Below, in pieces: positions 15,201-27,468 of a DNA stretch of 64,000 nucleotides. Source of the DNA: Lottia gigantea (taxonomy: Eukaryota; Mollusca; Gastropoda; Lottiidae); assembly GCF_000327385.1 (NCBI RefSeq), contig NW_008707797.1, positions 3,412,028 to 3,476,027 on the forward strand, written 5' to 3'. The notes beneath the pieces are model-generated. The model saw nothing but the letters and a program-made list of their open reading frames with translations. It searched no databases and had not been told where the DNA came from. The position numbers and the translations under genes were made by a program. How positions within the stretch are numbered: position 1 is the stretch's first letter; the number at the start of each line of letters is the position of its first letter.

Positions 15201-15677
15201 TAACGACATTTTAAAACAAATAACACCAATAAACATAGGTCAATATGACAAATCATTAAAACTGCATTACCCAAAATGGATATCCAAAAGTTTACATTCA
15301 GCAAACATCATTGGCTATCCATTTTACCGATTGTCCCAGTACGCGTTTTCCGGTGTGATGAGCATAACAATAAGGGACATAACTCTATTAACAGAATGTC
15401 TTGAAAGTACTTTCACGATCTTAGTAAAGTTAAGATAAGATCGGAGATCGGTGTATCCCTCCCCGCTACAAGTTGTTGTTCTCGACATTTAAGTTGAAGT
15501 AATTTGATGTTCATTATATTCTTGTAATTTCATCAAATTTCAGGTTCGAGGTTTGATGTTCGATCTTTCCACTCTGTAGTTTTAGAGAATGGGCCTGTTC
15601 CTTTAACTACCCTGGAAATGTTGGTTGAAAATTGGATAAAAACTGAATCCCAACGCCAAGTAATTATTGGGATGTAA
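6255..15677 (+). CDS. Secreted DUF885-family protein 1 (putative metal-dependent hydrolase), 17 exons
   Basis: Exons: 6255-6321, 8023-8171, 8538-8668, 8822-8957, 9347-9415, 10445-10557, 10888-10969, 11307-11474, 11687-11773, 12037-12131, 12590-12697, 13205-13265, 13685-13792, 14088-14152, 14527-14598, 14993-15162, 15544-15677. All borders are GT-AG and the frame stays open for 605 codons (604 aa). Residues 1-22 form a secretion signal (MKGRHWFLVAGVLCFAFLSC). The DUF885 (PF05960) hallmarks are present: HETVPGHHLQ at about 413-422, EGWGLY at 458-463, GRYGAEIFRA from 482, and WPGQACAY at about 535-542. The His/Glu residues of the first two motifs are plausible metal ligands, but the family's reaction is not established. 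Length suits the bacterial and animal family. The gene diverges from expansin A and converges on its paralogue at 16.5-25.2 kb. The ATG is the only one that gives a signal peptide in phase with exon 2. Nothing suggests decay. Confidence 0.92.
7640..7975. repeat. AT-rich microsatellite-like array in intron 1 of DUF885-1
   Basis: Degenerate tandem repetition of about 10 bp built on 'acattatgac' and 'acattataac', with roughly 30 units. It lies inside intron 1 (6322-8022). No coding potential. Confidence 0.85.
14690..14890. repeat. Degenerate 20-bp tandem repeat in intron 15 of DUF885-1
   Basis: About eight drifting copies of a unit like tttactgacgtttaaacggg, ending about 100 bp before exon 16. 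Older copies at the edges are more diverged. Confidence 0.75.
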
Positions 15678-16524
15678 CTGAACTTTCACACATTTTAAAG
15701 GCGGACTGACGCGATATTTCAACTTTATAATCCGCGAAATATTTCTGCCATATAAGCAATATAAAACATTATGTATATATTTAAATTTCACACAACTCTG
15801 GATCACATGTAAATATATTAGACAAAATATATTTCTATCGAGTAAGAAACACAAAACACTTACTAAAAACATGGTGTTATATTCATTTATACCAAATGGC
15901 TGAAATACGAATGTGCTGTCTTCGATAACAACACATTTTCTCAAGTGAATCATGAATCATTTAATGGAAAATGCCATATTTAGTTATTATTACATAAAAT
16001 ATAATTCGATGAAGTTATTTGAGCATTTACTGGAAACAGAAAGATTGTGGGTTCTGTAATTGTCCAATTCTGAATATTAAAGAATCACTCGACGCTTGTT
16101 AGATTCAGAGGCAATTATAACGGCTGCGATACACCTTGTGTGTTCAGTAATTTGTCCACGTAATGGTAGAACATTATGAAGTCATTATTTATTTCCCTTT
16201 GTCGACCACAGGATTCCAGGAGATTCCACACAATAGTGAAGTTTGACGGTTTGTGGTCTAAACTGATCGTGGTGATAGCACTGGAGTAATGGCAATATTT
16301 TGTACACATTTTTAAAATTGAGGTATCGATATATTTAATGAATGAAGATCAAAGTTCACCAGTATTGATTTGATATTGACTGTATCACACAAGTCATCTA
16401 TTCTGACAATAAAATTGTTTGTTGATTTAATGAAGCTATACTAGTTGGAGACGACAAGATCCCTATCTGACAGACCACAATGAATGTTATAGTAAGTAGC
16501 AAACACTACAAGTAATAAACAGTT
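15678..16524. other. Tail-to-tail spacer of the inverted duplication
   Basis: 847 bp between the two convergent stop codons. A plus-strand AATAAA lies at 16408-16413 and a minus-strand one at 16188-16193. If both are used, the two 3' UTRs overlap by a few hundred bases. No coding exon is seen. Confidence 0.6.
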
Positions 16525-19500
16525 TTATTTTCCAATTAATGTTTGTCTGTGATCTGTTATCCAATCGTTGATGATGGTCTCGAGTACATTTAAAGGCATG
16601 GGTCCGGAGGTCAGAATCATTGAGTGGAATTCTTTTATATCAAACTTATCACCTGTAATGAGAAATAAAATTAAATGAAGTTTTACGTCCTGTAACACTG
16701 GGTTAATGAAAACAGAAAGAGCCATCTAGTATACAAAATAAAACGGACGGTGATATTAGCTTTCTATGGAAGCCGGCTGAGGACATATTACCCTCCGACT
16801 TCTCGCCTATGAGAACTCCTCGAGAGACAAAGCGAAGAAAAAGGCGAGAAGGGAAGGTAAAAAAAGGCGAGGAAAAATGCGAGGAAAAAGTTCTATAAAA
16901 GCAACAGACTGTAACACACAGAGGCTCGTTTAACTGTAACACACGGAGTCGGTTTACTGTCCCATCACAACTTTCAGAAAGTGTCCAATCTAGACCTGTT
17001 GCCTGTTGTCAGAGAGCTTGAAACCCAATGGTAAAACACAAAATATTTTGTCTCATAGCAAATTATGAAACACCATGGCAGTTAGCAAGAATTGCGAGTG
17101 AGGTGATTCGAGGATCTTTTCTCTTCGCTTTGAATTCTGTTTTCATTTACAGAGATTTCCTGATGTACTAATCGAGCTAATAGTGTATAAAATAGTGACG
17201 TAACAATAGGAATTGTGCAATTGAAGATAAATCACATACATAAAGCTCTGTTGACCGTTTCATTTTTGTTTCAAAAAAGATATAACATTAATCAGCTCAA
17301 TTAAACACATGAATAATGTAATATCTACCTAGTGCAGCTTTAGCCTTCTCTCGTAGTTCTCTAATTTTCAGTTCTCCTATTTTATAAGCACAAGCTTGGC
17401 CGGGCCATGTTATATATCTATCTATTTCTAACTCTATTTCTGCCAGTGATATTGTGTTGTGGTCGACCATATACTGAATAGCTTGTTGTCTTGTCCACCT
17501 GTAAGTAAAGGTCGAAGATTGACATCATTATGTTGGTTACGAAAGGCAGAAAGAGCACTAGGCAATATCAATGTAATAAGAGCTTTACTTTTCATCAATA
17601 GACAAAACATATATTCCCCCGACTATGTATTTCAACAGGCCTAGTATTACTGAACAGAATTACAAATGCTCAGACAGATGTGAATGGTCACTCTTCGCGA
17701 ATATCACTGCATGCCACAAGTTTTGTTATAACTGGATTGAAGAATATATAGCCGGTACCTACTTGAAATAATGAAGTCCCGTATCAACTACCAAACGACA
17801 CGCTCGAAATATTTCAAATCCATAACGACCAAATCTGAAATCAAATTATAGTAATTATCTTCAGATGTTATGGTTTTATACTTATCATTATTAAACAGAT
17901 AACATCTATGGTGTTCAGTCAGTTTATGGAAAGTCAGGTCAGGACGAAACAGAGATTAGCGAACAAATAACAAAGAACAAAGAGCCTGTTCGATACAAGT
18001 TAAGATGTTTAATCGGAATCTGAACGTGTGCAATGAAAAGCATACTCACAAATCTAAATGAGTTTTATAAACATTCATATCTTCACCGAGTGATTCAGCG
18101 TACAAACCCCAACCCTACAATAATAATTACTATTAAAAACAGAAGCCTTATCTATCTTACAGTACGTACAAAGAACGTTATACCTCTGGGAGTGTTTTTT
18201 ACGTTCCTGTGGTTGTTTAGGCAACTGTTTTCATTACCACTAAGCACCCACAAGCTTGTTGCTAAAAATATCCTTCAGATATCCAACTCGAACCACCTTA
18301 ACGACTACTAATACACCATTGCTCCTCAGGATATATTACTTGCCCTCCGAACAATCAAGTCTGACTACGGGCCTGCCTTTTGGCACTATCTCTTCCATTC
18401 TTTTCTCGTCACTCAAAAAAAACAAAAACATCGCGTTACCTCTACATATGATGTATAGAAGGGAAAGTGGTAAGGTACAGAATAATACGCATCATAATCG
18501 GCATTCTTCAGAAACTTTGGTAGACTGCTTTCTAATTGGTAAGCTCCCTAAAATATACAACTACTTGTCACGCTTTTCTCTAAAAAATGTCATTGTTCAC
18601 TGCCTTGTAGTGATTTTGGTCTTTTCAGGTCAGAAAAATAGGACGTAAAACACCGGTATATTTTATTTCATTGTAGGCCTACATTTGTTATCTTTTTCAA
18701 TAACAGAAAAAAGAATACAAAATGGAGAAAATTAGACTTACCTGTAGATGATGACCTGGAACTGTTTCATGCAGTGTTAAAGCCATCATGTTGATTTTCA
18801 ACCTAAAAGGATTTTGTTAATAGTTTTACTACACAGATTACAGTCATTTCCCAGTCCAGTAATATCATTCAATCTATTACAAATATTTGAAAATATAGAT
18901 GGTATTTAGATGATCATTTCCCTTTTTATACGTTTGACGTATCATTCCGGTTGCAATCTCTATAGCTATACCGTTTGAAAATTGGTATAAGTCGAGGCTA
19001 GTCAATATACTGTCATCACAAATCACACATTATACCCTACCTACCGTCCCCACCCCCCTCCCCTTCTTCCACCCCCGCCCCCTATCAATGCAATCTGTGA
19101 ATTTTTGTCCCATTCCCCAATATTGTTTTTCTAATACTAAATATGCTTTGGTTGAAATTTTCTGTTGAGTAGGCTAATATTGAATTTCAACTTAGAAAAT
19201 ATGAGGGCTTCTCATAGGTCCGCGCTCGCGCAATTCGTTTACAATGACAAACAATAATTCAATTTTATTATTTTGACTTTTGGAAAATATGTCTGCAATT
19301 CTGGCATGTTTTTTTTTTTGAATGATATATTGCCCTAGAAATGTCCATGTTTCTATTAAAGACAAAATATTCAAATAATTGTAAAGAACCTAACATACGT
19401 TTCATTCGGTCTGAGTAGATTAACTTGAAATATACCAGGTCTACTACCATCTTCTGTTCCTATAAAATATTGTCCAGCTGGTCCATCGTATTTCTCTGGC

Positions 19501-22500
19501 TCCACTCTGAAATTAATTGATAAACAAAATAATTTGACATTGCTAAATATCATTGATCATTTAAAGATGGCCATGGTCCCCCCACACCCCAGAAAAGAAA
19601 CTGGCCCACAGGGGGTGGATGGTGGGCCTGTGACCCCTTCACGAGCCCTTACTTATGATCTACGCCACTGTCCTGAGCCCAATATCAGACTACAGATCTA
19701 AAGACGAGGTAACCGCATTGCTTGATCTCATTAGTAGCTGCTACTTTTGAATGGATGTCTACATACTTACATAACTTTATAATCAGGAATATCTTTAAAA
19801 TATTCTGGTAGTTTAGGATATATTACATCATGTATTAACTTATTGTATTCAGCTAATAATTCATCCTATAATTCAAATTTGGAAAACAATTTGCAAACTA
19901 ACATACGATAAAAAATTATTTGTCCTTAATGTAAAAATCTCTTAGATTTGAAAGACAGCATATCAAGACGCAGCTAGGATTGGGGGGGGGGGGAGATTGG
20001 ATTGGATTACCCCCACGCCCCCTGAAGAAAGTCTGACAAGCGACTAATACCATTACTGCAAAGACATAACATACTGTACATCATTGCCTCTCCGAACGAT
20101 CAAGTCTGGCTACGGGTCTGCATGTGACACAGGCTTTATTGAAGTAAACATACTTCAGAATAGAAATGTAAAACAGTAAAATTACAGTGGTTATAAATAG
20201 ATATTCAAGAACTTCAACATGTTAAATTATAATAACTTCTGTTCAAGACTTTTAAAATATAACATTGGAATTCACATAATCCAATTTAAAATACAGAACT
20301 AGATGATTTGAACAACAGCGAGTATCTGTATCTGAGTACAAATTGAACATTCCCCAGACAATCTATGATGTTTATTTTAAACTGTACAGACCACAAAGAA
20401 ATCCACGAGATTCGTACAGACAGTGGAGGAGCCAAAGGGGGGCAGAGGGGGCAGCCCCCCCCCCTCCCCTCTCGTAGCCACGAAAAACAAATTTTTATGG
20501 AAAAAATCTCATAACTAGGTTAGAGATTCGGGCAATCTCAGATATCTCCCCCCCCCCCCCCCCCTCCCCCCTCTCGGACGTAAACCTGGCTCTGCCATTG
20601 CGTACAGATCATACCGATCATCAAGGTACTCCTACAGGATTGGGAAATAGATCTGTACAAACAGGTCTGAAGAGCTTGTAATTATTAAGAAGAACGTAAC
20701 ACACTTTCTCCTGACTGCTGATTTTTTTTAAATTTTCAGTGGGCATTATTAACTACTATTTGCAAACATTATGATAAATTAAATACAGAACAATAACTTA
20801 CCGCAGTATTGAATTTAAGAGATGGTCTATTCATCAATATTTTTGAAAACCCGGCTATACTGTCTGTTATACCTTCTTTTTCTTTCATAATCTAAAATAA
20901 TAGAATTCTTCACAAACGGATAATCTTGATAATAATGTTTGAAACAGGACAGTATGGATCATTTTACAATATGTACGGATCATCTCGATCCCTCAAGTCC
21001 ATTTTGACGCACCACTGCTAGTAGTTCAAAGATGTGTGTTTCCACATCTTATCATTCATAAGAGCTTCCTTTCACTATAGATTCAACATACCTTAAACAT
21101 TTCTTCCTTGATTCTTTTGACCTCTTCCAGTCCTTTCTGATGAACTTCTCTAGGTGTCATATCCGTAGTAAGATGCCATTTTAAACAGGCCTTGTAATAA
21201 TCCTGACCATCTCGCCATCCATCTACACCGTACGACTGTCTTGTGTTAGGAATATATTTCTACAAAACATTTAGTATGTATGGATGACCAAAATTCAATA
21301 CGAAACCGTTGTACCAGATTAATGCTCCGTTTGGATGGAACGACATTGACGCTTGGATGGAGATGTCGCATGGCCATATTCTATATGTACACAACATAAT
21401 GAGGAAAAAAAAGCGTTCGGACGTAAAACTTCATTTATGTTATGTTAAGAGAACAATAGATCTATTTCAAGATTTGTAGTTCGAGAATATCATCCCTTGA
21501 AGAATGTATATCAACCACTGTTTAGAAATGTATAACAATCTCTGTATAGAACTATAAATTGATAAACTTACTGTTTCTAGAAATTTCTTCAATTTACTGA
21601 TAGATTCAATATATAGTTTAATGGCTTCTGCACCTCTCTTTATTAATTCATCTCTGTTAAAGATATCAATAAAATGTCGATTCAACGACGATATAATGCA
21701 GATTCAAAGTTACTTTAAACACGTAAGAAAGAGAAAATATGTGTAGAAATGTGGTATTTGTGTCGATGGATAAAGAAAGGGAACTGACGGTTTAGTAGGA
21801 ATACCCGTATAGCATTCTGTAATAGTTTGTATTGAGTCATAATGAGTAGAAAACAAAATGATTCCAAATTCATGCAAATCAGGTTCCTTTGGTAAATTCT
21901 TACAATTACTTACTGGGTAGCGTTCTTAACATCCAATTTGTGTACTTGATCTTTGAATGGTGCAAAATAAATGGATTTTTTAGGATCATCAACAATAAGT
22001 TTAGCTAGTTGATCTGGTACTGCGATCTTTAATAAACAATATACCAATATAACGTTAGTTTATCGACCATCGCTTTTAAGCACACTTCAGTCCAAAACAA
22101 GACACCAACAGTATAAGCAATACATATTACAGACATGACAAATGTTTTTATACATTATGCTGTAAAATTGATCATTTATAACATTCTTCAAGCTAACTAA
22201 GAAATGACTGAAATTATACAGATCTACTCTTTATTTCAGTAACGTTTGATTGGAAACTAACCGCTGTGGTCCGCAGATTTTCAGAAATTGCTTTGTTTAT
22301 CTCATCTCCCCAATAATTGAAGTAAAATATGATTGTTTAATACTTACTATAGAAACATTGTGTAAAGTATTTTTTAATGTTATAGCTTCACTAAATCTTA
22401 TTATCACTTGATCAATCTGTAACAGAAAAACACCAGTTGCATATCTTGATATTTATATTCCATGCTTCTCAAAAAGGTTGAATGTGATATTGGAGCATCA

Positions 22501-25187
22501 GAACATAGCAAAAAGAGTTCGTATCAATATTGCATCATCAGTGCCAGTAGTAGAAACAGTGACATCAGAAGTATCAGCGAATGAACAAGATTAGGAGACA
22601 CATCAGGATATCATTAACTGCAGGAACAAGGTATCACCAATGCGAAACAGCCGGAGGGGAAGTATTTTTTCATCTTACCTGTTTTGGATATAAAAGTAGT
22701 CGTGAAATAAAATTTTCAAAATCTCCTTTGGTATTAAATGGAGATATTTTTAGAATGAGACTAGGATCTGTCTGAAATCCTTCTAAAGATGACATAGGAT
22801 TCAGATTACCATGGCTTGAAGAAAAAAATATAAATTACTTTGTAACGGTTTAATTTCTAATCATTATTAAGGATGCATTACTCGTACCTTCCAGACGGCC
22901 CTACTGCAACTAGCGGATAAAGTCAATCAGAGCCTTCGACAGGATGACTGTAAACAATTTGTCATCGGGGGTTATGATTGGCGGCAATCGCTAGCGTACA
23001 ATCCAATCATATCTCTCTATTTACAAATATATGCAGTTCGTAATAGCTTGACATTGTGAAGATGGTTGTACTCATGTACTTACTACTTCCACTTATATCC
23101 ATCCACAAACGTCTGTAATGTATCCAGGAATATATCATAGCTATATCTAGTTTTTCTTGGTAGTAATGTTCTGTCTATTCTCTTTAACTTTTCTATAAAA
23201 CCATCCACTATAACCTAGAAATATAGACAAACATTGGCACAAAATCGGTGTAAATTCAAATCAATTTTAATGATTTAACGCGAAAACTGAATTACATTTA
23301 TCTAAATAAATTATGATACATTGTCGAGGAAAGCACTGGTATACTTCAAAGTCATGATGATCAGTGGCCAGTCCTTGTCACGTGGGAGGGGGGTATCATG
23401 GACAATTATGTCCATATGCAAAACGAAAAGACGTTTGAGAGGAGGGAGGTGGGGGTGGGGGTCTATCGCAGAAACACCACTGTCAAGACACAATAAAATA
23501 TGCTACCACAGATGTTATTTCAGTGGAAATACAGTTGTGACACTATATACTAATTCTTAAAACCGAATTATGGGAGAACAAAGTATAATTTCCATATCTC
23601 CACTCCCTGGAAGGACATGCCATTACTCCCCCAGAAGTCCATGTGAAATGCAACGTTGTATGAAAATGACTGTACCTTTCGTTGATCAAGATGAGCTAAA
23701 CTCAGATCTTGGACAATATCGTCATATTTGTATTCTCCAATAGTTGTAGCAAACAATGGAGATTCTTTTAGTTTCCATTGAAAAAATTCTTCTTGTAGTT
23801 CTTTTAGTTCTAACGCAGTATCACCATTAACTGTAAATATAGAAGTATGTCGATATGTTATCATTCATTCATTCATTCATTCATTCATTCATTCATTCAT
23901 TCATTCATTCATTCATTCAAACCAAATTCTGTGTAATTAATAACTTCCGGTCGGATTGGTCGGAGCAGCTTACAAAACCAACCAACGTTTTGCAGTCTAG
24001 CATACCATTTTTGGAATATTGTAATTTTGTTGTTGTTGTTCTATACAACAAGAATATTTTGCAACTGAATATGATTGCAGTAGAGAAAATCACTAAATAG
24101 GAAAGATTTATAGGGGAGAGGGGGTAATGCAATCGATCAATGATCTTTAAGGGGTTAAAAGGGTTGTAGCCCCGTCTTATATGTTAGCTTGACCTCAAAT
24201 CCGGGTCCTAAATGAACCACCGTAGAAATAGACTATTAATAGTATATATGAGAGATAATGAGATTTCGGTCAACGTTACCTTTCCGTTGGGATAAGCATA
24301 AGCTTGATGATTGTTCCGCCATTGTTAGGGGGTAGTTTATCGTATCGTTGGAGAGAGCTGTAGCTGATCACACTACTATGAGATCCATTAACTAACATAG
24401 AACTGATCCGAATTATAAACTTACAACAATTTATATACTAGTACTATCAAGAACTGACGATATAGTCAAACCTACATTCATTACCATGGATGAGTGGAGC
24501 TCGAATACCACTACTATATAGTACTATACTAATAGAATACACCATGACTGGTATATACTACCATATTGATGTAGCAACGTGGATTGGGTTGGAAACTACA
24601 CTGGACTGACTCTCGAAATCGGTGAATTAACATCATTCAAATACAAAGTTACAGAAGAATCGTTGCATTTTATTCTATGTACCGCTTAAAATTCAGATTT
24701 CTATCGAGTAATATCTCTTAATTGGCGGATAAATAATGTCAAATTAATATCATCAGCCTTACAACAATCAAAAATGGTGGAAAAGCTGTTTTAAGAAGCT
24801 TGAATATCATGTCTCAGGAGTTTATATATTTAAATGTTGTCTCGGATGTCAGAATCGTGCTCAAGAAGCCTAGAAATGTTAGAATCGTGGTTCTGACTTA
24901 ATTGTTGGATTTTAATGTCATTCTAGGGTGCATAGAATAGCATCAATATTCGGAAGCATAAAATTGATTGATAGCAGTACGTTCTTATTTCATTGATTCA
25001 CATAGCAGATATCGATAGTTTCAGTTCAAATAAACATCATTCATTGAACGTACTTGGTTATCTGCCTTTACTTAATGGAAGGTATTGAGTTGATCTCGAT
25101 AAAACACGAATAACTTTATACATTCACTATTATTCCAGATGACTTACCTGTATACGCTATCAGACCCAATACAGCTAATACCCACAT
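16525..25187 (-). CDS. Secreted DUF885-family protein 2 (inverted paralogue of 6255-15677), 17 exons
   Basis: Exons in coding order: 25148-25187, 23676-23830, 23084-23214, 22679-22814, 22348-22416, 21914-22026, 21572-21653, 21092-21259, 20802-20891, 19771-19865, 19399-19506, 18742-18802, 18440-18547, 18050-18114, 17763-17834, 17329-17498, 16525-16652. The frame is open for 597 codons (596 aa). Only exons 1, 2, 9 and 17 differ in length from the plus-strand paralogue, and all phases agree. The start encodes a short signal peptide (MWVLAVLGLIAYT). DUF885 motifs are kept: HETVPGHHLQ from about residue 407, an EGWGLYAE across the exon 13/14 border, FGRYGFEIFRA, and WPGQACAYKIGEL. Identity to copy 1 is highest in these C-terminal exons and low in exons 2-6, which shows an old duplication under purifying selection. 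The gene diverges from expansin B. Enzymatic activity is unproven. Confidence 0.92.
18290..18370 (-). repeat. Dispersed short element, family R1, copy 2
   Basis: Shares the 'ccctccgaacaatcaagtct' core and 'tacgggcctgcc' with the copies at 1-130 and 20035-20125. It lies in an intron of DUF885-2 between exons 13 and 14. Confidence 0.6.
20035..20125 (-). repeat. Dispersed short element, family R1, copy 3
   Basis: Contains 'ccattactgcaa', 'tctccgaacgatcaagtct' and 'ctacgggtctgc', matching the copies at 1-130 and 18290-18370. It is intronic in DUF885-2. Confidence 0.6.
20421..20600. mobile_element. hAT-like MITE, copy 1 (intron of DUF885-2)
   Basis: A 180-bp non-autonomous element with terminal inverted repeats (cagtggaggagcc at the left, ggctctgccattg at the right). 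It is flanked by a perfect 8-bp target duplication, cgtacaga, at 20413-20420 and 20601-20608. Related copies lie at 55273-55413 and 58210-58319. An 8-bp duplication with CAGTGG-type ends fits the hAT superfamily. It sits between exons 9 and 10 of the host gene and contains C-rich tracts. Confidence 0.85.
23861..23919. repeat. (ATTC)n microsatellite
   Basis: Nearly perfect tetranucleotide repeat, about 14 units, only 31 bp upstream (on the minus strand) of the exon 2 acceptor of DUF885-2. Length variation here could affect the branch-point/polypyrimidine region. Confidence 0.95.
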
Positions 25188-27468
25188 AATTATCACCACT
25201 GAAAAAAATACAATCTTATCAAAATTCATCCTGGTCATTATAGAAAACTAACTAATACTATCAAAAACATCACATGGTGGCCATTATTGCATATTTCGTT
25301 GCCAAACTATAGGAATCTTATATTTAGATACATATAGTCTATTCCTCGAGCTGCCAAAATCATTAGACTACCTGCTAATTTGAGCTAAATTTAGTAACAC
25401 AATTTACTATTGTGAAGTATTCGGATTCGATGTTACTGAAGCGTTAGATTAATATAGAATGAAAGTGCATAATGATGTAAATATATCAATTCGCATGTGT
25501 AGCAAATTTAGAGAATACACTGACATGTTTTAGGTCCCATAGGGCGGACAATCACAAGAGAAATTGCCTCTACTATCACGGATCATCGCGACTGTTTCCG
25601 AGTTGCAACAGAATAGAAATTTATTCAAATTTATTAAAATTATTATTTTTACAAAAGATATTAATGATATAACAGGTAAAGGAGAAGGGTTCGCCATTCG
25701 TTCGAACAAGCGTATATACTACCTTAGTCTTGGAAGATTCGTCTGTTCTTGAGACCATTCCTTATATAGAAAAGACAAATCGAAGTCCTAGTTTGAGATA
25801 TTTTTTAAGTATTATGCGAGTTTCGTACATGTTTAGAACTTCTGAAAAACTATTTTAGTACATTCAACCCAAATCAGAAAGACCAAAATTAACCCCCAAA
25901 AATGGCGAATTTAAAATGGGTTCTTCGAAGAGTTGGTGGTCTGTTAATTCTAATTCGTTACACCCATGATATACATGTATTCTTCCACAAAATGATATTT
26001 TAACACATAAATCATGGTTCGAATGTTATATCCCTTAAATCTTACCACCTTGCAATTCAATAGCGAGTTGTGAAAGTCAATTAATTACCTGTGCTATACT
26101 AGTTAATCGCTAATCATCTGTTAGTAAACGGAAGTGATTGTTAACAGATGGTGTCTTACTTATCTACTGATAAAGGTTGACTTGAATTTGGTAGATATGA
26201 AATGCACTGACAATAACAAACATCTACTGATAAAATGAAAAAGGATTTTGTCAACTGTTCTACAATGCCATGCAGTGTAAATTCAGAGACATTTTGTCAA
26301 AGCAGCCACAGAATCCAGATCTATTTTCCATTAAGTGATCTATAATCAGTAGCTTACAACCCTTAGGGCAGGAATTTTCAACCTTTATCTTTCAATTACC
26401 CCTTTCTGGGTCCCTGATTAGTTGCCGTCGTTATCATCGTCAACATCATCGTTATCGTCATCGTGGTCATCATCACCATCATCCTCATAATCATCCAATA
26501 CAATGAACTGGGCGACAGTCATGCTATTACTCATAGGTAACAAGTGGGAAACTCACCGTGTTACGCATAACTTTATGTTTCAAATTTTTTTAACCATTCA
26601 TCTTTTTAAATAACGATATAAAAGGTGACTATTGTCTTATGTTGTAAGCCAAAGATACATACAAAACAAATACAGCTTAGAATTATCAAGGTGATTTAAA
26701 CGAACTTAAAAATTGTGAAAATTATCGGCAAATTTAGTTGCAAGTGTCCCTGTTTATATCAAACAATACAAACAAACAATTCGACGTTTTGTTGATTGTT
26801 TACTTCCACCTTTTGTTTCCTTTGTTCAACTTAAATGTTTACTTATTTACTTTTCATTTTCTTTTTCTTGTTTGGTCAAACCTTAACTTGTTACACATAG
26901 CTTTGGAATCCAATTAGATTATTGCATCTACCTTACTATTAGGTATTGTGTTATTTTGATTTAAATATGTAACGATTTAATTGGTGTTTTTTTTTAAATA
27001 TATGTATTAGTCTAACCACACACTTACAACTACTATAATTGTAACTTGGAATTTGCAAAATATATTATATAAATACATAAGCAAATGAAATTCAAGGCGT
27101 CTATGTACCTTCATGAAAAACCAAGAATATTCACACAATGTTTAAAAAGAATTATATGTGTACCAATAGAAGACAAATCTTGTTATTTTAAAGCTGGCGT
27201 ATAACTCCCTTTTAATCGATATATAGATGTCAAAAACCTTATTGATTGAATTTCCGTAAATGTCATATTATGTCACTGGGTTCATGAGGGGTCGTATTTT
27301 TACAAAAAGTCAATGTTATGTTAAAGATCCTGTTTGTTAAACACCTCGAGTCAAATATTAGCGAATAGAGCGACCTGATGTTAAGTAAACTCATTGTTGT
27401 CAACCAAACACAATATTATTACACCAAAAGCCACGTAGAGGTCTGAGAGAGAGGCATACGAGGCCACC
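25188..27468. other. Intergenic region between divergent DUF885-2 and expansin B
   Basis: 2.3 kb expected to contain both promoters. I see no coding exon. It includes a short imperfect trinucleotide tract (about 26420-26490, 'catcatcg' type). A TATA-like 'tatataaat' near 27065 is too far upstream of the expansin ATG to be assigned with confidence. Confidence 0.5.

Noticed and set aside
23568-23675. Extension of DUF885-2 exon 2 past its donor
   Set aside because: The paralogue ends at the same codon position, and GTAC at 23672-23675 is a valid donor whose phase fits exon 3.
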